Assembly (NCBI RefSeq): GCF_900100665.1
Contig: NZ_FNCS01000004.1
Span: 62,001 to 126,000 of the forward strand
Length of the DNA: 64,000 nt
Reading direction: 5' to 3'
Origin: Pelagibacterium luteolum
Lineage (GTDB): Bacteria > Pseudomonadota > Alphaproteobacteria > Rhizobiales > Devosiaceae
The notes under the pieces are model-generated. The model was not told the DNA's origin. It was given only the letters and a program-made list of their open reading frames with translations, and searched no databases. Shown here in pieces: positions 50,998 through 59,492 of the stretch (its first letter is position 1; every line of letters begins with the position of its first letter). Made by a program: the position numbers and the translations under genes.

Positions 50998-52206
50998 TCA
51001 CCCTATCTCCGACCAGGCCACCGCCCGGGATGCCCGCATGGGCCGTCCAATGAAATAGCCCTGAGCAGCGTAGCACCCCATTTCCCGCAGTCGCATATAG
51101 GTATCGAGATCCTCCACCCCTTCGGCTACTGTGGTCATCCCCAATCCGTCACTCATGCCGATTATAGCCGCAATAATGGCCTGCGCCTCGCAGGAATGGC
51201 ACAGCTCCGCAACGAAACTGCGGTCGATCTTGATTTCTGAGAACGGCATCCGGGCCAGTTGCACCAACGAGGAATAACCGACGCCAAAATCATCGATGGA
51301 GAGCTTCATGCCCATCAGGCGCGCCCGCGTGAGAACGTCCAATGCACCGGAGTCCGGATCGATCGCGCCACTTTCAGTTACTTCCAGCACCACGCGCTCT
51401 GGCGCGACGTTATAGCGCGAGCACGCTTCCGCAATCGCCCGCACTGAATGGTCGTCCTTCAAGCACTGTGCAGGGATGTTGATCGCTATCGTGTGAGGCT
51501 GGGCGGCGAAATGGCTTCCTAGCCAGGCCAGTGAACGATCCGCGATGACCTCCGTGAGCCTCGCTGCCTGTCCCGTTCGCTCCGCGAGAGGAACGAACGT
51601 GTCTGGACCGCATATGTCGGTCTCGTCGCGCGTCCAACGCGCCAGTGCTTCGTAACCGATAAGACTGCCATCGTTGCATCTCACCTTGGGCTGAAACACG
51701 GGCCCGATTTCGCCTTGGGCCAAGGCGTTCGCAAGCTCGTCACCGGACGGAGATGACTTCGAGGAAGCAGGGATCAGTTGGAGCTTCGGTTTAGCATTGC
51801 CGGTCTCGAGAAGCGTCGCTAGAGCGCCGCGGCTGAAGGGCTTGGACAACGCGCCAGCCAACGATAGTCGATGCTGCTTTGCCGATCGTTGGGCAGCGTC
51901 CAACACCCTGCGATCGACGCCACTGACAATGATCAGAGTCGCTTGGCAACTGATCTCTCCAAGACGCTGGATGACCTCCACTCCGTCGACCCCCGGCATG
52001 ACCAGATCGAGTAGGATGTGGCTCGGTGACCAATCGGCGACCTGTGTGAAAAACTCTGCGGCCGTTCCGCAATAGGCACTTTCGGCGCCGATCGATGCTG
52101 CCATCTGACGGACCGTCCCACCGACAAGTGGGTCGTCATCGAGGATCAACAACCGTAGTCCGGATGCCAAAGGGTGTTCCAGGGGCTCGGAGCGCAGGTC
52201 AGTCAT
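50998..52206 (-). CDS. response regulator with c-di-GMP phosphodiesterase (REC-EAL), 402 aa
   Basis: Receiver domain (1 to about 130): RLLILDDDPLVGG acidic pair, HILLDLVMPGVDG with the phospho-acceptor Asp, LIIVSG and SKPF. EAL domain (about 155-400): EALARW (EAL itself), INIPAQ, EVTESGA, DDFGVGYSSL, IKIDRSFV and TVAEGVE, all catalytic residues intact, with the terminal QGYFIGRP. It should hydrolyse c-di-GMP under control of a phosphorelay. It lies 85 bases upstream of the hybrid kinase on the same strand, a natural partner. Confidence 0.93.
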   Translation of the reverse strand: MTDLRSEPLEHPLASGLRLLILDDDPLVGGTVRQMAASIGAESAYCGTAAEFFTQVADWSPSHILLDLVMPGVDGVEVIQRLGEISCQATLIIVSGVDRRVLDAAQRSAKQHRLSLAGALSKPFSRGALATLLETGNAKPKLQLIPASSKSSPSGDELANALAQGEIGPVFQPKVRCNDGSLIGYEALARWTRDETDICGPDTFVPLAERTGQAARLTEVIADRSLAWLGSHFAAQPHTIAINIPAQCLKDDHSVRAIAEACSRYNVAPERVVLEVTESGAIDPDSGALDVLTRARLMGMKLSIDDFGVGYSSLVQLARMPFSEIKIDRSFVAELCHSCEAQAIIAAIIGMSDGLGMTTVAEGVEDLDTYMRLREMGCYAAQGYFIGRPMRASRAVAWSEIG

Positions 52207-52240
52207 GAACGGATTTCTCTATTGAGGATGCTCACGCGCG

Positions 52241-53593
52241 TTATCCTGAGATGCGCTTAGGGAAGGTGAGAGGATAAAGACGCGAGGGCGGGTGCGGCGT
52301 GTCCTGCGAAAGATGGATCGCGGTGCCGCTGACATAGGTGAAGCCACTATCGACTGCTGCAAGTGCCAGCCCGATCGTATTAGCGCCATGCGCCAATGTG
52401 CGAAGGTTGTTGCGCTTGGCAAATTCCATGAACGGTGGCGAAACGGCGCGTTGGGTAGGGTCGCGCAACTGCCCCATGGACAGATTGCACGACAGGCCCC
52501 AAAGGAGTTTGGAATCAACCGCCGCGAGATAGTCGCCGCTTCCGTTGACTTGCAGGGTGAGGTCGGGGCGGACAGCGCAAAGCGTGAAAAGCAGATTGTT
52601 GAGTTGCTCGATATTAGGCCGTGTAGGGACGTTCGTCACTTCTAGCTTCACGAAGGGTGTATAGACCTCAGGAACGCTGGACAGCAGCTTGAGATATTCG
52701 CGCCGTGTCTGACTGCGGGCCAGGGTTTGATATCCGACCGGGACAAGGATAGCTGCAACGTTGCCCGCGCGCCCGAAGCGGTGCAGCACCTCCAGTGCGC
52801 GGGTCAGCGCAAGGCAGTCCATGTCAGCCAGCGTGTCAACCATTTGGTCGGGGTCAGCAATGGCCTGGAACTGGGAAAGCGTAGTGCATCCCAGTGAGAG
52901 GTCCAGAACGCAGCGGTTAAGATTGACGATGGCGCGCTCGGGGTCCCACAACGGTGCAAAGAGCAGTTGAAAGTCTTTAAGCAGCAGGCGTCGATAGTTG
53001 TGGACCGCTCGATCCGCTTCGAGGCGCATGCGACGCAAGGACATGACCAGGCGATCGGCCAAACTTCCCGTGTCACCAGCAAGATCGTTCAGTTCGATCT
53101 CCGCGACGTATTGTTTGACGGTGACGCTGGATGAAAATTCAGGAAGCTCAGCGATAATTTCTTGTTTGATTTCGCGAGATATCTGCTTGGCCCGCTCGAC
53201 GGCCGCCGCTTTGGTCAGATTGGAAAAGCAGATCGCAAACTCGGTGTCGCTCAGTACCTGCAGGACGTCGCTTTCGGAAATCCGCCGCCGAATGCCCTCC
53301 TGCGCTAGCGCGCTGGCGCGGGCGGTCAAACCGCTCCATCGCGATCCTAACGCCTCCTTGATCTCGTCCAGTCCCACAAGTTCGAAGCTGCCGGCCATGA
53401 CCGACGTCGAGGACGGCATCTGCTGATCAATCAACTGGGCCAGCCCACCATCTTGGGGCAGCAAAGATGGGCTTCCCGGCTCGGTGGGAGACTGAGGCGA
53501 AGCCTCTGGTGTTGCGTTGACGCGCTCGGAATTTGGACGCGGCTGAACTGGCTCCTTCTTAAAGAGCGTCTTGATAAGGCTAAAGACTGTCAT
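52241..53593 (-). CDS. degenerate GGDEF/EAL-like signalling protein (450 aa)
   Basis: Residues 1-60 are a charged, Pro/Ser-rich segment. About 75-210 resemble a GGDEF fold (SESDVLQVLSDTEFAICFSNLTKAAAVERAKQI), without a GGDEF motif. About 220-445 resemble an EAL barrel (KDFQLLFAPLWD, YLAAVDSKLLWG, NNLRTLAHGANTIGLALAAVDSGFTYVSGTAI) lacking the catalytic acids. It is therefore probably a c-di-GMP or protein-binding sensor rather than an enzyme. The ATG at 53593 is preferred to 53635, which has a non-homologous extension. First gene of the signalling operon. Confidence 0.6.
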   Translation of the reverse strand: MTVFSLIKTLFKKEPVQPRPNSERVNATPEASPQSPTEPGSPSLLPQDGGLAQLIDQQMPSSTSVMAGSFELVGLDEIKEALGSRWSGLTARASALAQEGIRRRISESDVLQVLSDTEFAICFSNLTKAAAVERAKQISREIKQEIIAELPEFSSSVTVKQYVAEIELNDLAGDTGSLADRLVMSLRRMRLEADRAVHNYRRLLLKDFQLLFAPLWDPERAIVNLNRCVLDLSLGCTTLSQFQAIADPDQMVDTLADMDCLALTRALEVLHRFGRAGNVAAILVPVGYQTLARSQTRREYLKLLSSVPEVYTPFVKLEVTNVPTRPNIEQLNNLLFTLCAVRPDLTLQVNGSGDYLAAVDSKLLWGLSCNLSMGQLRDPTQRAVSPPFMEFAKRNNLRTLAHGANTIGLALAAVDSGFTYVSGTAIHLSQDTPHPPSRLYPLTFPKRISG

Positions 53594-53697
53594 GAGCGAC
53601 GCACTCAACGCTGGGCCGCCTTGCACCCTGACCACAATAGCTTAAGAAAGCTATATTTTGGCGGCGCAGAGTGAGCAGATTTAGCGTTTGAACTGAG

Positions 53698-54753
53698 CTA
53701 ATTTTGAGCGCCGCCCATGTCACGCAGGCTTTCGATGATAATCCTGGGGGCAGGTTGGTGCCAGATCACCTGATACGCCTCGATGACGTCGAACGGTGTC
53801 ACTTCCCGACCGCCGAGCGCCACCCAGGGAGGCACGGCCAGTCCCAACAGCGCTGCGAGTGTCACACGCGCCGCAGCGCTGCCCTGGTCGTAGGGCATCT
53901 GGGCGCCAACACCCTTAATCATGCCGTGACGGGCCATCTCGATGGCAACCTCATTGCCCAGATCGACGGTGGTGATTGGAATATCGTATCCCTGTTGAGC
54001 AAGCGCGCGGACCGCCTTCATCGCCGGTACGTCCCAAACCGCGAAAATTCCGGCAAGTCCCGGTGTCGATCTTAGCATCTCCAGGGCCGCGGTTCCGGCG
54101 CTATCCAGTTCGGAAAACCGCTCCCTCACGAGCGTGACATCGGGTCGGTTGATGCCCATCCACTTGCGGAACGCAATTTCGCGCTCGTGGGTGGCAAAGA
54201 AATCTATGCCATATCCCAGGATGCCAGCGGCACCTCCTGATGGAATATGTTTGGAGAGCATAGCCGCGCAACTCTGACCCAGGCCGAAATTGTCGGTCGA
54301 GACCACGCTGGCGTAATCGGTGCCAGGAAGCATGCCGGTTGGGGCATTATCGAGCAAAACCAGCTTGCGCCCGCTTTGCGTCAGTTTTCGATGGGCCTCG
54401 GCGACGCGGGCATTTCCAATGGGAATTGAGATCACCGCGTCGACAGGTTCTTCTGCGAGCCGGGTTAGCGCAGCAATCTGCTGGTCGACATCGAAATTGC
54501 AGTCGACCACTTCGACCAGAGCGGCGGAATGCAAGCCCAGCGTGGCAGCTATACCAGCCAACTCCTGCTTGGACCAATCGCTGGACGTGGTGTGCAGCAC
54601 CACCGCCACGGTAAAGCGTCGGGCCTGTGCTTCTATGGTGTCGATCGCGGTCAACTGGATTTGGTCAGCAGGAACCGCGCGCTCTCCATGAGGTCCGAGA
54701 CCTGCAATCGACATGGTATCCTCTGGCGTCTTGTCGGGCGTTTTGATGTTCAC
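53698..54753 (-). CDS. signal-less sugar-binding-protein homologue coupled to ROK regulator
   Basis: The 351-residue protein is a periplasmic-binding-fold (type-1, ribose-binding-like) protein: ARRFTVAVVLHTTSSDWSKQELAGIAATLG, DAVISIPIGN, LVLLDNAPTGMLPGTDYASVVSTDNFGLGQ, GIFAVWDVPAMKAVRALAQQG and ITTVDLGNEVAIEMARHGMIKGVGAQMPYDQG. It closely mirrors the secreted protein at 57132, yet its N-terminus (MNIKTPDKTPEDTMSIAG) has no signal peptide. The GTG at 54753 overlaps the ROK stop (GTGA). A cytoplasmic ligand sensor is a plausible role; an undetected alternative start is possible. Confidence 0.75.
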   Translation of the reverse strand: MNIKTPDKTPEDTMSIAGLGPHGERAVPADQIQLTAIDTIEAQARRFTVAVVLHTTSSDWSKQELAGIAATLGLHSAALVEVVDCNFDVDQQIAALTRLAEEPVDAVISIPIGNARVAEAHRKLTQSGRKLVLLDNAPTGMLPGTDYASVVSTDNFGLGQSCAAMLSKHIPSGGAAGILGYGIDFFATHEREIAFRKWMGINRPDVTLVRERFSELDSAGTAALEMLRSTPGLAGIFAVWDVPAMKAVRALAQQGYDIPITTVDLGNEVAIEMARHGMIKGVGAQMPYDQGSAAARVTLAALLGLAVPPWVALGGREVTPFDVIEAYQVIWHQPAPRIIIESLRDMGGAQN

Positions 54754-56081
54754 GGTGCGACGCGTCCCGCTTGCGGCGCAGGCTTGGCAGCCAGTGTTTC
54801 GGTCAAGCGCTCGAGACTCTTCTGGAATTCGGGATGGCGAAGCGGCGATCCCTGTCCGATCCAGCCCTGTAACATGGGGGGCGCGAACAACTCCTCCACC
54901 ACCACCTGCGCGGCGCCCACGAGACCCGATGAGGCGCCCATCTGGGAGCGCATGATTTGAAGGTCGCGTGATACCATCGGGTGAGACTGCCGATAAACCG
55001 CTTCGCGAATGCCTGCGAGCAAACTGTCGCCGCCAGATTCCGCAACAACCCCGCCAATGACGATAAGGGCCGGGTTGATCAGATTGGTCAGTGGTGCGAG
55101 CGCCTCGCCCACAAATCGACCACAACGGCCAAGAAGGTCTACGCAGAACAGGTCGCCGAGCTGGGCCGCGTGGCCGATGTCGACGACGGAGAGTTCGCCT
55201 CGGCGGGACAGTGTCTGCGCCAGATAGGGGCTGCGCCCATCTGCTGCGGCAGCCATACCGTCACGGGCGATAGCGTCTGCGCCGGCCAACGCCTCAAGCA
55301 AATCATCGCCAACACGGCTGTGCCCGATCATGCCGGCAGCACCCTGAGCGCCGCGGTGAAGCTGACCCTCTGAAATCAGTCCGGCGCTGATCGAGCGGCC
55401 CAACTTTACGTAAATGATATCGCTTAAGCCTCGCCCGCCACCCGCCTTGGCTTCGCCCATGGTCATCGTTTGAACGCCACTGCGCGCGAAGATCGGGACT
55501 CCGAACCGCATAGACAGGCGTTCCAGGAATGGAAATCCGTGCCAGGACTGCAAGCTCTGCAACACCGGAACGGCTTCGAACTCGGTTGGCGATTTTTCGA
55601 TTGGGCCGGGCAGCGCCAACCCAATCCCCCATGGAGCAGGTTTTTCGGTTTCCTCAAGGAGCCAGTCAAAAATCGTCGCAAGACGGTCAAGGATAACCTC
55701 TGGGCCCTCATTGAGCTGCGCAGCTTCGTGATGTTCGACCAGTAACTGGCCGTTGAGATCGGCGATGCCGAGCGCGATGGAGCTTTGGTCGATCGCTGAA
55801 ACCAGCAAAGAGCCAGCATCTTGGCGAAATCGCATCTGCCGGGGTGCTCGACCGCCGGTCGCTTGGCCCAACTCGCCTTCCTTGAGCAGTCCAAGCTCGA
55901 TCATCGTCGCCAAGCGATCTGCGACGACTGCTCGACCTAACTCCGAGCTGCGTTCCAACTCCTGGCGCGTCGTTGCGGTTTCGGTCCGCACGAGGTTGAG
56001 CAGCAACGCTAGGCTGGCCTGTGCGGCATCGACACTGCGGGGACGGCCAACCGACCGCAGCGCTGTTTTCTCCTCCGCCAC
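54750..56081 (-). CDS. ROK-family transcription regulator (443 aa), GTG start
   Basis: An N-terminal winged HTH (ATTRQELERSSELGRAVVADRLATMIELGLLKEG) is followed by a ROK/hexokinase-fold domain (LLVSAIDQSSIALGIADLNG, IGLALPGPIEKSP, VKLGRSISAGLISEGQLHRGAQGAAGMIGHSRVG). The zinc-binding CxCGxxGC motif of ROK kinases is missing after GHSR, and the catalytic ENDANAA segment reads ARSGVQTMTMGEA, so it is a regulator without kinase activity. It is divergent from the isomerase operon and likely represses it. Confidence 0.88.
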   Translation of the reverse strand: MAEEKTALRSVGRPRSVDAAQASLALLLNLVRTETATTRQELERSSELGRAVVADRLATMIELGLLKEGELGQATGGRAPRQMRFRQDAGSLLVSAIDQSSIALGIADLNGQLLVEHHEAAQLNEGPEVILDRLATIFDWLLEETEKPAPWGIGLALPGPIEKSPTEFEAVPVLQSLQSWHGFPFLERLSMRFGVPIFARSGVQTMTMGEAKAGGGRGLSDIIYVKLGRSISAGLISEGQLHRGAQGAAGMIGHSRVGDDLLEALAGADAIARDGMAAAADGRSPYLAQTLSRRGELSVVDIGHAAQLGDLFCVDLLGRCGRFVGEALAPLTNLINPALIVIGGVVAESGGDSLLAGIREAVYRQSHPMVSRDLQIMRSQMGASSGLVGAAQVVVEELFAPPMLQGWIGQGSPLRHPEFQKSLERLTETLAAKPAPQAGRVAP

Positions 56082-56280
56082 GACTCAAACCTCTCGTCCG
56101 ACTGGGTTTTGAACCTAACGCACGGCGTTTTTCCCTTCAAGCTATAGCTTTTGCCTATTTTAGAGCAAAAGACACGTTTCTTATGCAGAATTAATATTGA
56201 CTTCGCTTTTTCAAGCTGCGTAACCTTGAGGCATAACGAGGGCGCGACCGTCAGTACGGAGCGCTTCGGGAGGAGGAAAA
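56082..56280. promoter_or_regulatory. divergent regulatory region, ROK gene and sugar operon
   Basis: AAGCTATAGCTT (56139-56150) is a perfect palindrome, and CTTTTGC (56148-56154) with GCAAAAG (56165-56171) forms an inverted repeat overlapping it; these are candidate ROK operators. A -35 TTGACT (56197-56202) lies 18 bases before TAACCT (56221-56226), a possible promoter of the isomerase operon. Site assignments are inferred. Confidence 0.5.
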
Positions 56281-57096
56281 ATGACGGTCAAGCTGGCCTA
56301 TCACGCCAATTGTTGGGGGCCGCTCGGCGGCAATGCGGTTGGGGTGACGTCAATCACCCAGCTGACATACCGAACCTTTGCCGACATGGATCGCGCCTTT
56401 GCTGATATAGCGAGGGCGGGGTACCAAGGGGTTGAGATCTTCGATGGCAACCTCCTCGATGAGACCCCGGCGGACCTGCGTCGTAAGCTAGCGAATGCGG
56501 GTCTTGAACTTGTGTCGACCTATTCCGGTGGCAATTTCATCTTCCCGGATGTCCTGCCTGAGGAACTGGCGCGCATCGAACGCGTCGCGGCAGCGACTGC
56601 GGAAGCTGGGGCAACTCACTACGTCATCGGCGGTGGCGCCAAACGCAGCGGCGGCATTCTGGCCGACGATTACCAACGGCTCGGAGAAGCGCTCAATCGG
56701 GTTGGCGAAATTGCAAGTCGCGCAGGATTGCGGGCTCACTATCATCCGCATCTCTCGACCATCGTCGAAAGTCCGGCCGAGGTCACAAAGATTTTCGGGC
56801 TCACAAACCTCGATTTCTGTCCCGATACCGCGCATCTCGCTGCAGCCGGTGGCGATCCCGCGGCGCAGGTTCGCGAATTCGCAGGGCGTATCGCACTCGT
56901 GCACCTCAAAGGGCTGCAGCGCGACCCATTCGGCTTCACCCCGCTCGATGCCGGCGATCTCGACAACGCTTCGGTGATCGCGGCGCTCAAGGACACCAAT
57001 TATTCCGGCTGGGTTGTGGCCGAGCTCGACAGCTGGCCCGATCCCTTTGAGGGGGCGGCGCGCAGCCACGCATTCCTGAAACGGCACTTTGCCTGA
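56281..57096 (+). CDS. sugar-phosphate isomerase/epimerase-family TIM barrel (271 aa)
   Basis: The protein belongs to the AP-endonuclease-2/xylose-isomerase-like barrel family: MDRAFADIARAGYQGVEIFDGNLLD, HYVIGGGAK, RAGLRAHYHPHLSTIVE, FCPDTAHLAAAGGDP and GWVVAELDSWPDP provide the metal-ligand Glu, His, Asp residues. IolE/IolI, EboC-like and 3-keto-sugar epimerases share this fold. It is first in an operon with a sugar ABC transporter and a Gfo oxidoreductase. AGGAGG lies upstream of the ATG. Confidence 0.85.
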   Translation: MTVKLAYHANCWGPLGGNAVGVTSITQLTYRTFADMDRAFADIARAGYQGVEIFDGNLLDETPADLRRKLANAGLELVSTYSGGNFIFPDVLPEELARIERVAAATAEAGATHYVIGGGAKRSGGILADDYQRLGEALNRVGEIASRAGLRAHYHPHLSTIVESPAEVTKIFGLTNLDFCPDTAHLAAAGGDPAAQVREFAGRIALVHLKGLQRDPFGFTPLDAGDLDNASVIAALKDTNYSGWVVAELDSWPDPFEGAARSHAFLKRHFA

Positions 57097-57131
57097 TCAG
57101 ACATCACCAACGTCACCAACGGGAGGAAACC

Positions 57132-58250
57132 ATGGGACATTTGAAGACGACGGCCCTGCTGACGGCAGCATTGCTTGCTGGCACGGTTGCCGGAGCAGCT
57201 TTTGCACAGACACCTGATGAAGCACTGGCGGCGCTCGCCAACCAGACCCTGAGCACCGGCCCTGGCGGCGAAAGTCCGGTCTCTGCGTCCGAGGTCAGCC
57301 TGACTGAAGACGAGCGGGCGCAAATCCAGGCCATGGGCGCCACCGCCGCGATTGTCATGCACTATGGTGGCGACGACTGGAGCCAGGCCCAGATCAATGG
57401 GCTCGAAACCCAGTTCGAGGCCATGGGGATCGAGGTCATTGCCACCACCGACGCTGGCTTCAACTCGGCCAAGCAGGTTTCAGACATCGAAACCATCATG
57501 GCCCAGAGCCCCGACATCATCGTTTCGATCCCTACCGACCCTGTCGCAACCGCAAGCGCCTATCGGCAGGCCGCCGAGGCGGGCGTGGAACTGGTGTTCA
57601 TGGACAATGTCCCGGCTGGTTTCGAGGCTGGAACCGATTACGTGAGCGTTGTGTCCGCTGACAACTATGGAAATGGCGTCGCGTCGGCGCATCTCATGGC
57701 CAAGGCCCTGAATGAAGAGGGCAAGATTGGCATCGTCTATCACGCTGCCGATTTCTTTGTGACCCGCCAGCGCTTCGATGCCTTCAAGGCCACCATCGAA
57801 GAAAACTATCCCGGGATCGAGATCGTAGCCGAGCAGGGGATCGGGGGGCCGGACTTCACCGGCGACGCTGATCGTGCCGCTTCGGCCATGATGGTGGCCA
57901 ATGCAGACCTTGACGGTATCTGGGCGGTCTGGGACGTGCCGGCTGAAGGTGTAATCGCTGCTGCACGCGCCAATGGGCGCGATGACCTCGTCATCACCAC
58001 TATCGATCTGGGCGAAAACGTCGCCATCGACATGGCGCGGGGCGGGTTCATAAAGGGCCTGGGCGCCCAGAGGCCGTTCGACCAGGGGGTGACCGAAGCG
58101 CTACTCGCCGGCTACGGCCTTCTCGACAAAGAAGCGCCCGCCTATGTGGCTCTTCCAGCTCTGCCGGTGGAGCAGGCGAACCTGCTCGACGCATGGCAGG
58201 AGGTGTACTCCACCGAAGCGCCCGCCTCGGTTCGCGATTCCATGAACTAG
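57132..58250 (+). CDS. sugar ABC transporter binding protein (372 aa)
   Basis: A signal peptide (LKTTALLTAALLAGTVAGAAFAQ) leads to a ribose/galactose-binding type-1 fold: AAIVMHYGGDDWSQAQINGLETQFEAMGIEVIATTDAGF, IIVSIPTDPVATASAYRQAAEAGVELVFMDNVP, GIWAVWDVPAEGV and ITTIDLGENVAIDMARGGFIKGLGAQRPFDQG. It serves the ATPase and permease encoded downstream, and is the secreted relative of the signal-less protein at 53698. GGAGGAAACC precedes the ATG. Confidence 0.94.
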   Translation: MGHLKTTALLTAALLAGTVAGAAFAQTPDEALAALANQTLSTGPGGESPVSASEVSLTEDERAQIQAMGATAAIVMHYGGDDWSQAQINGLETQFEAMGIEVIATTDAGFNSAKQVSDIETIMAQSPDIIVSIPTDPVATASAYRQAAEAGVELVFMDNVPAGFEAGTDYVSVVSADNYGNGVASAHLMAKALNEEGKIGIVYHAADFFVTRQRFDAFKATIEENYPGIEIVAEQGIGGPDFTGDADRAASAMMVANADLDGIWAVWDVPAEGVIAAARANGRDDLVITTIDLGENVAIDMARGGFIKGLGAQRPFDQGVTEALLAGYGLLDKEAPAYVALPALPVEQANLLDAWQEVYSTEAPASVRDSMN

Positions 58251-58302
58251 GCACTGTTCTTCCAGTGCCTTTGCGGAGGCGGTGCTCCCTAACCGTCTCC
58301 GC
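58249..58302 (+). terminator. two consecutive hairpins after the binding-protein gene
   Basis: AGGCACTG (58249-58256) pairs with CAGTGCCT (58263-58270), and GCGGAGGCGG (58273-58282) pairs with CCGTCTCCGC (58293-58302). They fill the gap to the next gene at 58329 and may be an attenuator or 3' stabiliser within the operon. Confidence 0.6.
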
Positions 58303-58328
58303 ACATCATCCCAAAAGCGAGACAGCAA

Positions 58329-59492
58329 ATGCGAAAGCTCAATGTCGCCATGATCGGCGGCGGTTTCATGGGCAAGGCCCACGCAATGGCCTACGCCGCC
58401 ATGCCGATGTTTTTTTGGCCGGCTCCCGCCATTCCGGTGCGCAAGGTGGTCGTGGACGTCAATCAGGAGATGGCCGAAACCGCGCGTGATCGCTTCGGCT
58501 TCGAGGACGCCTCGGCGGACTGGCGTGCGGTGATCGCGCGACCCGATATCGACATCGTAGACATCTGCACGCCCAATGACTCCCATGCCGAGATCGCTAT
58601 CGCGGCTGCCAGGGCAGGCAAGCACATCATCTGCGAAAAGCCGCTGGCGCGAACGGGTGCAGAGTCCAAGACCATGCTCGATGCCGTCCAGACTTCTGGC
58701 TCCATCCATATGGTGGCGTTCAATTACCGCCGCACACCCGCCGTGGCGCTCGCCAAGAAGCTGATCGAAGAGGGCCGCATCGGCGAGATTCTGAACTTCC
58801 GCGGCACCTATCTGCAGGATTGGTCTGCAGACCCCGACAGCCCGCTATCCTGGCGGTTCCAGAAGTCGGTGGCTGGATCGGGAACCGTCGGAGATATCGG
58901 CACGCATGTGGTGGATTTTGCCCGCTATCTGGTCGGCGAGATCGCCTCGGTCAATGCGCTCGTTAAGACCCATATCGCAACCCGCCCAAAGCAATCGGGT
59001 GGCGTCGATAAACTGGGGGTCGGCGGCGGTGACAGGAACGCCGAACGCGGCGCTGTCGACGTCGATGACGAAATGCTCACCATGCTCAAATTCGCCAATG
59101 GCGCCATCGGCTCGATTGAAGCGACACGCAACGCTTACGGTCGCAACAACTTCCTTACTTTCGAAATCCATGGCACCAAGGGCTCGCTGGCCTTCAACTA
59201 TGAGCGACGCGACGAGCTGCAGGTCATGTTCGCCGATGACGTTGGTGATGCGCGCGGCTTCCGCACAGTCTATACTGGCCCGGCCCATCCCTACGGATCA
59301 GGGCTTTGGCCCATCCCCGCGCTCGGTATCGGCTATGGCGAAACCAAGATCGTTGAATGCTACGATCTGTGTACCGCCATCGTGACGGGTAAACAGCCAT
59401 CGCCCAATTTCGAGGATGGATACCGCATCGCCCTCATCGCCGACGCCATCCTGTCGTCGGGTGAGAGCGGCCAGTGGGTGGATATTCCGTGA
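58329..59492 (+). CDS. Gfo/Idh/MocA-family oxidoreductase (387 aa)
   Basis: N-terminal MIGGGFMGKAHAMAYAAMPMFFWPA (nucleotide-binding loop with one insertion), DIVDICTPNDSHAEIAIAAARAGKHIICEKPLART (EKP motif) and GSGTVGDIGTHVVDFARYL with the catalytic His/Asp are typical. It is larger than the homologue at 45180 and of the IolG/IdhA-like subgroup length. It likely oxidises the imported sugar or cyclitol. Its stop overlaps the ATPase start (GTGA). Confidence 0.9.
   Translation: MRKLNVAMIGGGFMGKAHAMAYAAMPMFFWPAPAIPVRKVVVDVNQEMAETARDRFGFEDASADWRAVIARPDIDIVDICTPNDSHAEIAIAAARAGKHIICEKPLARTGAESKTMLDAVQTSGSIHMVAFNYRRTPAVALAKKLIEEGRIGEILNFRGTYLQDWSADPDSPLSWRFQKSVAGSGTVGDIGTHVVDFARYLVGEIASVNALVKTHIATRPKQSGGVDKLGVGGGDRNAERGAVDVDDEMLTMLKFANGAIGSIEATRNAYGRNNFLTFEIHGTKGSLAFNYERRDELQVMFADDVGDARGFRTVYTGPAHPYGSGLWPIPALGIGYGETKIVECYDLCTAIVTGKQPSPNFEDGYRIALIADAILSSGESGQWVDIP

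Noticed and set aside
53698-55125. 475-residue version of the signal-less binding protein
   Set aside because: The extra N-terminal part is the shadow of the ROK gene; the GTGA overlap at 54750-54753 gives a natural start.
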